Assembly (NCBI GenBank): GCA_032158295.1
Contig: CM063256.1
Location: forward strand, 6,372,034-6,436,033
Origin: Pycnopodia helianthoides
Taxonomy: Eukaryota > Echinodermata > Asteroidea > Forcipulatida > Asteriidae
Direction of reading: 5' to 3'
DNA: 64,000 nucleotides
Positions 58,706 to 64,000 of the stretch are shown here, piece after piece. Position 1 is the stretch's first letter. Every line of letters begins with the position of its first letter. The notes under the pieces were generated by a model that was given only the letters and a program-made list of their open reading frames with translations, made no database searches and was not told the DNA's origin. The position numbers and the translations under genes are program-made.

Positions 58706-61119
58706 GACACTTGGTGGAAGTACTCTGTGTCACATTTCTTGGTCGATAGCTTGCACAAATCTTCATCAGAGTTGTTGGTATAGATGTTATTGTCCCAGTA
58801 ACAATACATACTTCTTTACATTCCATATAGTATCCAAACTTGACTATGGAATAGTAAGGAAGCATGTTCTGTTGAAAGGGACCTCTTTTTTCACTGACGC
58901 TGTTGTTTAAATAATGCCCCTATCGGGAGAGTTTACTGGTGACTACCCAAATTGGACTTTAAACAAAGAAGTTTCCTCCTTGCTGAATGGTGTCTACAAG
59001 AATGAGCCTGCAAAGATGTAAATGTTGCAAGATGCAGAAATGTTCTGTTAGGAACGAGATCAAAAAGCAGTTAGAAATAGTTAGAAATGCTACACAAATA
59101 ATTAAGTGTTTTGTGCATGGATAAGGGTTGTCAATTTATTTTGCAATTTTACACATTCAAAGTAATAACTACAGATCATTCCTTTTAAGCTTGCTCAGGG
59201 TAAATTGCTCTTAGCAAAATGTGCATTTCAAATTGGCTTAAGATTTATTCAACAATTGAATGATTCTAAACTCCATATGGAAAGAGGGAACATTTGAGAA
59301 AATCTCAGGGGGGTGTAATGCTCAAGCTGTTTCTATTACAAGAACAAGCCGAGGGATTATTGTTTGCAACACTCACCTTAAGCGACACCTTCCCATTCCC
59401 AGTGCCAATTACTTGTTACTCCCATGAGTATTAACCCAGCCTCAGTGATCGAGCGCCGGCAACCATCCAGAATGACAAGCTGATCAATCCCAAATGACTC
59501 AAACATCAGGGCAACCTGTTATAGATGAAGAAAAAAAAAAACCCACACCCAGGGAAGCGTTTGTCGGTCTACTTTTAGTCCTGTCTTCCCCCTCCACCCA
59601 TCCTGGCTTCTCAACCCCCCCTACCCCCGGTTTACTTAGTAACCCCTTAGCGTGTCTCCACCACGCACACCTTGGCACTTTTGCCCCATCGCAGCAGCCA
59701 TCTTTTACTGGTGGTTGCTAAGCCAAAGCGGAGGAGAGAAATTTGGCGGGAAATGACAATAAGTCGTTATTGGTTATTGGAGCCTTCCCATCAGTACAAC
59801 TGTCTCTTGGCTGCTCACTTCCCTCCTGGCCAACCCCTGTGGCTGACAGGGACAGGGATCGCCTGAGGTAATGTAACTGAGCAAATCACCACCATACTCC
59901 TAGCCCTAGGTCTTCCTCATGTTAGGCAAATGTGACATCTTAGATTATTGGCTCATTTGGTGAAATCCGAGCTGTTGCATCAAAGTGCTGCTGGTCATTA
60001 TTTTACTTCTATGCTTTCCACTTTGGTCAGGATGACATCTGTCATTAATGGAGGAATGGTTCAGTAGTTTGTAACAGTCTGGACATTCTTATTGTCATGT
60101 AGGCCATTAGTGTTGGTCTTCAGCTATCGGGCTTTGGTTTATGGCTTCAGCAGCCGCAATGATGCAAAGGAAGATATAGCCATATTGTCATAGCCATGGC
60201 TTTTGATTCAAGTCAAACACCAACAGAGTCTCAAAACCAATGTGTTGTGCCATGTTGATACTGTTTTGGTCAGGGTAGTTACAGCAATACTACCTTATTT
60301 TGGAGATTTGTGTCAAATAATTTAAACCCAAGTGGATGTATACCAGGAACGAATAAGGAAAACAAAAATTCTAGAATAAAACTTCAACTGCAAAAGTTAC
60401 ATCAAGATTTAAGATGTACAGATTACAACATCCATTTTTCTTAATTGATGTTGCCTAATTTTGTGGGGGGGGGGGGGGGTTATACCTTAATAGAACCCAG
60501 TATCCCAAAAGATGCCAAATAAGGCATCATTTAGTCAAATTGATCCCATGACTTACCCATGTGGGAAAACCCACCACATTCATGCCTAGCTTTAGACACA
60601 ACAATGCCTACATTGTTAACAAAACATATCCCCCTTGATCTGCAAATCTGGAACTGCCCTTTTTAACAGCCACCAGTTCCTGACCCAGAGGTCATGAGAA
60701 AAAAAAGAACATGTGTTAGTCCTTACAGGTTGACAGCGAACAAAGGTTCTTACCAGTGTTAGCAGATTGGGGTAACTTTCAAGGGGAGACCCTCCTCAGT
60801 GAGTAGGAAGTTTCTCACCCTTGGTTCAGTAATCTTGGTTTTTGTTGTTGTCAAATTCAAAATTCTGTAACCATACTGAGGCTGGGAGGGAGACAGTCTG
60901 GCCCCATATTGTTGTCCCTATTTATATTTCCTGTCAGTATACAGGGAACATGACAATGGTAGCATTCGTTCAAGTTTCGAGAGTTAGATGAGCATATTTT
61001 TCAAGTGTATGTTCTGAGTCATCTGGTTACTATTTAACATGGGAGGGTGAAATTTGTTCAATTACTTGTGCTTCGCTAACAATTTATGTACCTCCTCTGG
61101 ATGGTACAATTTCCATTAG

Positions 61120-61450
61120 GCATGTTTTTAAACTCCATTCATGAGCGTTTACCCTAATCTCATATGTTCCATTCTCTGGGGAGGAGTGCATTAGTTTTGG
61201 GCGTAATGTAGTTTGTCCATAGGTATTCTCTTATGAATAGAAAAAGATTGTATTATCAACAGCTCATGGATTTGATCTCCATGGAGCTTTTAATAAAAAA
61301 TCCTGCACCTTTATAATCAGTAATCTCCCCAGACACCCAAGCTTGCAGTAGACCCCTAATTATACCTTAATTGGCAAACGAAACCAAGAATTAGCAAGTT
61401 TCCCCAGGACTAACGTCACGTCTGAAGCGATAGGGATATAACCCCTTCAC
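61120..61450. promoter_or_regulatory. Candidate enhancer-like island rich in homeodomain-type cores
   Basis: Mixed-composition stretch with a cluster of cores: CTTTTAATAAAAA, CTTTATAATCAGTAATCTCC, CCTAATTATACC, TTAATTGG, GAATTAGC and AACGTCACG (CRE-like). TTTATAATC resembles posterior-Hox/Cdx sites and TAATC resembles Otx/Pitx sites. The density is higher than in neighbouring AT-rich DNA, but AT-rich sequence produces such cores by chance and conservation was not tested. Confidence 0.25.
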
Positions 61451-62099
61451 TATCAGCCCCTCAACACTTCCTTGGTACTCATGCAGGAGTTGGGACCATT
61501 GATTACTGTTCATTAGTCTCCAATATCCTATGCAGACATGTCATGGGAAGAGCTGTGCATGTCAAGTAATTTAACCCCCTCCCCTTCGTTCTTAACCGAT
61601 GGCTTTGAATTGACATTTTTATTTTTGACTTCATTGCACAATGTACAGTGAAGGTTGTTATTGTTGAGGTTTCATGTCAAAAATTCAAACTTAAACATGG
61701 TTAGTAATATTACCCAAGTTCAGAATCATTCAAAAGTATTTGAAAAACTACAACGATTCGAGCAATCCCATTCATTAAATCATTGTTCCACTTTAAATGA
61801 ACTCTATTTAAATAAACTAGTTGCTAAATATGACAAAGGTAGAGTTGCCTTTTCGCAATTTATATATTTAATTACATATTTATACTTTTTTTAAAGAAAG
61901 AATGGTACTCAATCCAGAACATACAATGTACCTTTTCTTTAGTGTATCTTAGAAACAACAGGAATAGAAAGGATATCTTGTAAAAAGTTCTCTCGAAACA
62001 AGCAGTCAGATTGTTCCCAGAAAATGGTGTATCTCTGCGAGAAGCATATCCTTTTTGCAAAGAATCAAAGAAATACTAAATTCATGTCACATTTTACAG
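61451..62099. other. Unrecognised AT-rich stretch with several overlapping open frames
   Basis: Two plus-strand frames look protein-like: 61,655-61,894, and a frame that opens directly after a polypyrimidine-TTTAG string at about 61,943 and stays open for more than 80 codons to about 62,193. The two do not join in phase at the obvious splice sites, and a third frame overlaps. No family is recognised, so no gene is called. Confidence 0.35.
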
Positions 62100-62190
62100 A
62101 TGAACATTGTGAAAATCTTTATGAAAGTTTTGGAGAAAAACTTGATGGAAAAAAAAAAAGACAACGAGTTGTACCTTTTCCAGGGTCTAT
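62100..62190 (+). CDS. Weak candidate internal coding exon (partial)
   Basis: A 91-base segment after CACATTTTACAG (AG at 62,098-62,099) and before GTAATG (62,191). Read from its first base it is open for 30 codons plus one base and encodes a basic, leucine-rich peptide that includes the string EKKKDNELYLFQGL. The single leftover base is compatible in phase with the exon at 63,882, which needs one. The donor is weak, another frame is also open across the segment, and an 11-A run inside is prone to indel error. The product is unknown. This is inference from splice phase only. Confidence 0.18.
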
Positions 62191-63881
62191 GTAATGTCCT
62201 CGGAAATATCTTGCTCAGAGTTAACAATGTCATCGCTTGGAACTATTCAATGACACCAAACAAGCAACATCTATAAGAAAAACCAAATGAAATTCAAACT
62301 GACTTTTGTTTACCTTGAGGACTGAAATCCCAGCACCAGTCGCACCGTTAGTTAAAGCCACTCTTGAATTGATACCAGCATGTGCTATATCCTCAGAATA
62401 CAAAATATTAAGATTATCAGTGCTGGTTTATATAACTACCAGCCCAGTAGATGTGGCCTATGGCCCAGCCCAGCATACCAGAGTATAGATTCATGTACAT
62501 ATTGGGAAGTGCATACCACAACAAGACTGATGTACATTAGCATGTGTGGAATGGACTCTAGGAACTTAAAGGGAGTGTTTACCTCCTTGGTACCATGTCT
62601 GGATACGCATTCATACATAATTAGACTTGAAAGATATGCTACAAGCAATACCTGTTGAAATGTAAGCTTATACCATTGTACAATTATTTTGGTGAAAAGC
62701 ACAAAATTGGTTTGCACGCGCTCTATAGTTAAACGGTTCACTGAGCTTAAATTATATCTTCACCCAATGTCAAGCAAATAAACTTTATACATTCTGTTTT
62801 GTACTAAATGTAAGCATTATTAAGTAAAGTTTTTTATGAACTTATTTGCTTAAGTTTGCAAATATTTCTTTGTGTACCCTTTAACATGTTTAATGCAGTG
62901 ATGAACTTGAGTACCATTTAAATACATAGTCTGGGCCCAATTTAAAAAAACTGTCAAGCAGAAATGCAGCTTAGCAAACTGACATACTTAAAAGATACTA
63001 GCTTTAAAAAAAGATACATGGGTACCAAGCCAAGCATTGTGAAAGACGCTGCAATTTGGCAGGTAACCTTTCCCTGCTAAGCAAGGTATACATGTGCTAA
63101 ACTAGATGTTGTGCTTACAAGCTATATGAAAGTGTGCCTTGCATGGCTTTCTGTTGCTGGTGTGTTTTCAGCACATTATGGATTTGTAAGCAGGCATGGT
63201 TAGTTCATTCCAAGCAGCCGAACTTTGCCTTTCTAACATGTATCTTATTGAAGATGTTAATTATTGTTGTCTTGTTGTTGTATATTTCAATTTGGATGAC
63301 TTACTGCGGATTGAAAGACTGATTCATACTAATATTTTAGAACTATAATTTCCAGCACTTAAACTATTCAGGTATTCTTAAGAATAGTGTTCAGCTGTAG
63401 ATTTTGATGGTTACTGTTTCAGATTCACACCAGCGATAGTCACACGAAGGGATTTTCCATTGGGGCATCTTCGTCACATAGAAAATAGTGATACCATCTA
63501 GTGGTTCGATTCTGTCAATCCCGAGGCAATTTTAAAGTACTACAACTTGTTGTACATCAAACAACCAAAACAATATGTGCCCAACAACTACAAAAATGAT
63601 TGAAAGTTGAAATGTATAAACATGATACATCTAAAGGAAAGCCCACTAAGGGTAGCATAAGATTGATTGGCAAATAAGTTACTACACATTGACTGATGTC
63701 TGTTTGAAACGAGTCAAGTAATCAGATCAAGCTAATCATTTTTAAAAGCTGTTTCTTTCAAATTTAGATGATTTATTATCATTGAATGGTATTTCCCTTC
63801 ATTCAAAAACCTCTTAATATTGTTCTGTGACTTCCAAATAGTTCATATAAATAATTATGTTCTTCTGTTTTGCTGTCATAG
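62191..63881. other. Non-coding (possible intron) with repeat fragment
   Basis: AT-rich with a GCTTAGCAA / GGTAACC / CTGCTAAGC repeat fragment at 62,968-63,100. No exon is supported. If the two flanking candidate exons are real, this is the intron between them. Confidence 0.4.
62968..63100. repeat. Fragment of GCTTAGCAA / TTACC dispersed repeat
   Basis: CAGCTTAGCAAACTG at the left and GCAGGTAACC ... CCTGCTAAGCAAGG at the right match the family at 21,960, 45,380 and 50,950. Degenerate, class unknown. Confidence 0.45.
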
Positions 63882-63959
63882 CACAACAACAAGCGAAAAA
63901 TGCAAGAAGCATAGATGAACTTCTTCGAGATTTGTGTCACTTAGATTTCCAAATGCAAT
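63882..63959 (+). CDS. Candidate internal coding exon of an unidentified protein (gene continues right)
   Basis: A pyrimidine-rich tract ending TTTTGCTGTCATAG gives a strong acceptor (AG at 63,880-63,881), and CAAT|GTAAGT gives a donor at 63,960. The 78-base segment is open in only one frame, reading AKNARSIDELLRDLCHLDFQ inside a glutamine-led peptide. The composition (amphipathic, acidic/leucine) is protein-like and unlike the chance frames elsewhere. It starts with two bases of a split codon and ends with one. If the donor is not used, the frame stays open to the window edge (63,884-64,000, 39 codons). No family recognised. It is the best evidence that a plus-strand gene extends beyond the right boundary. 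Confidence 0.5.
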
Positions 63960-64000
63960 GTAAGTTGAAGCAAGTAATGTACTACAAAAAGTACAAGAAA

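Larger units (their letters stand above)
57970..61119. other. Non-coding; SINE and repeat fragments; mixed-composition island 59.33-59.52 kb
   Basis: Repeat pieces are listed separately. The part 59,330-59,520 is less AT-rich and holds GGGATTATTGTTTGCAAC (Otx- and Fox-like cores) and GAGCGCCGGCAACC, possibly regulatory. A 15-G run is at 60,465-60,479. No gene is supported. Confidence 0.4.

Overview
The window is almost certainly animal nuclear DNA from an echinoderm, most likely a starfish. It is AT-rich and almost entirely non-coding, and no open frame resembles a complete gene. Several dispersed repeats match, from memory and not from a search, families that are very abundant in asteroid genomes: two MITE families with TTAA target sites (one containing GATCGATCGGCCATCTGGG), a tRNA-Leu-derived SINE, and a TTACCAGCC / GCTTAGCAA repeat. 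There are no operons, no Shine-Dalgarno sites and no CRISPR. The frames of 60 to 156 codons behave like chance openings in AT-rich DNA.

Layout. 1-5.2 kb is non-coding with one CpG-rich patch (3.95-4.15 kb) followed by a consensus-like splice donor. One TTAA MITE lies at 5.23-5.63 kb, with a close relative in the same orientation at 15.51-15.91 kb. A TATA/CCAAT/E-box cluster with no following gene lies at 13.2-13.4 kb. From 16 to 25 kb there is mostly unrecognised sequence with RFX X-box, CTCF-like and YY1-like motifs. The most structured locus is 25.6-27.7 kb. It is a Tc1/mariner-like composite element bounded by TA, with 206-bp direct repeats that I read as identical, long inverted repeats just inside them, subterminal tandem modules, and a frameshifted fragment with a helix-turn-helix. 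Tandem arrays lie at 33.5-33.96 kb (74-75 bp unit), 38.1-38.5 kb (23 bp unit) and 48.2-48.8 kb (about 105 bp C-rich unit). A second TTAA MITE family has copies at 35.9 and 57.6 kb in opposite orientations. SINE copies lie at 42.2 and 54.2 kb, with fragments at 40.6, 53.2 and 58.4 kb.

The only good coding candidate is at the extreme right edge, a 78-nt segment at 63,882-63,959 on the plus strand with a clean acceptor and a GTAAGT donor. A weaker candidate exon at 62,100-62,190 is phase-compatible with it. The simplest reading is that most of the window is an intergenic desert or a very long intron upstream of a gene that continues off the right edge. Its content is then transposon debris, minisatellites and possible cis-regulatory islands. 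I found no convincing new multi-gene system. The composite Tc1-like element is the observation most worth following up.
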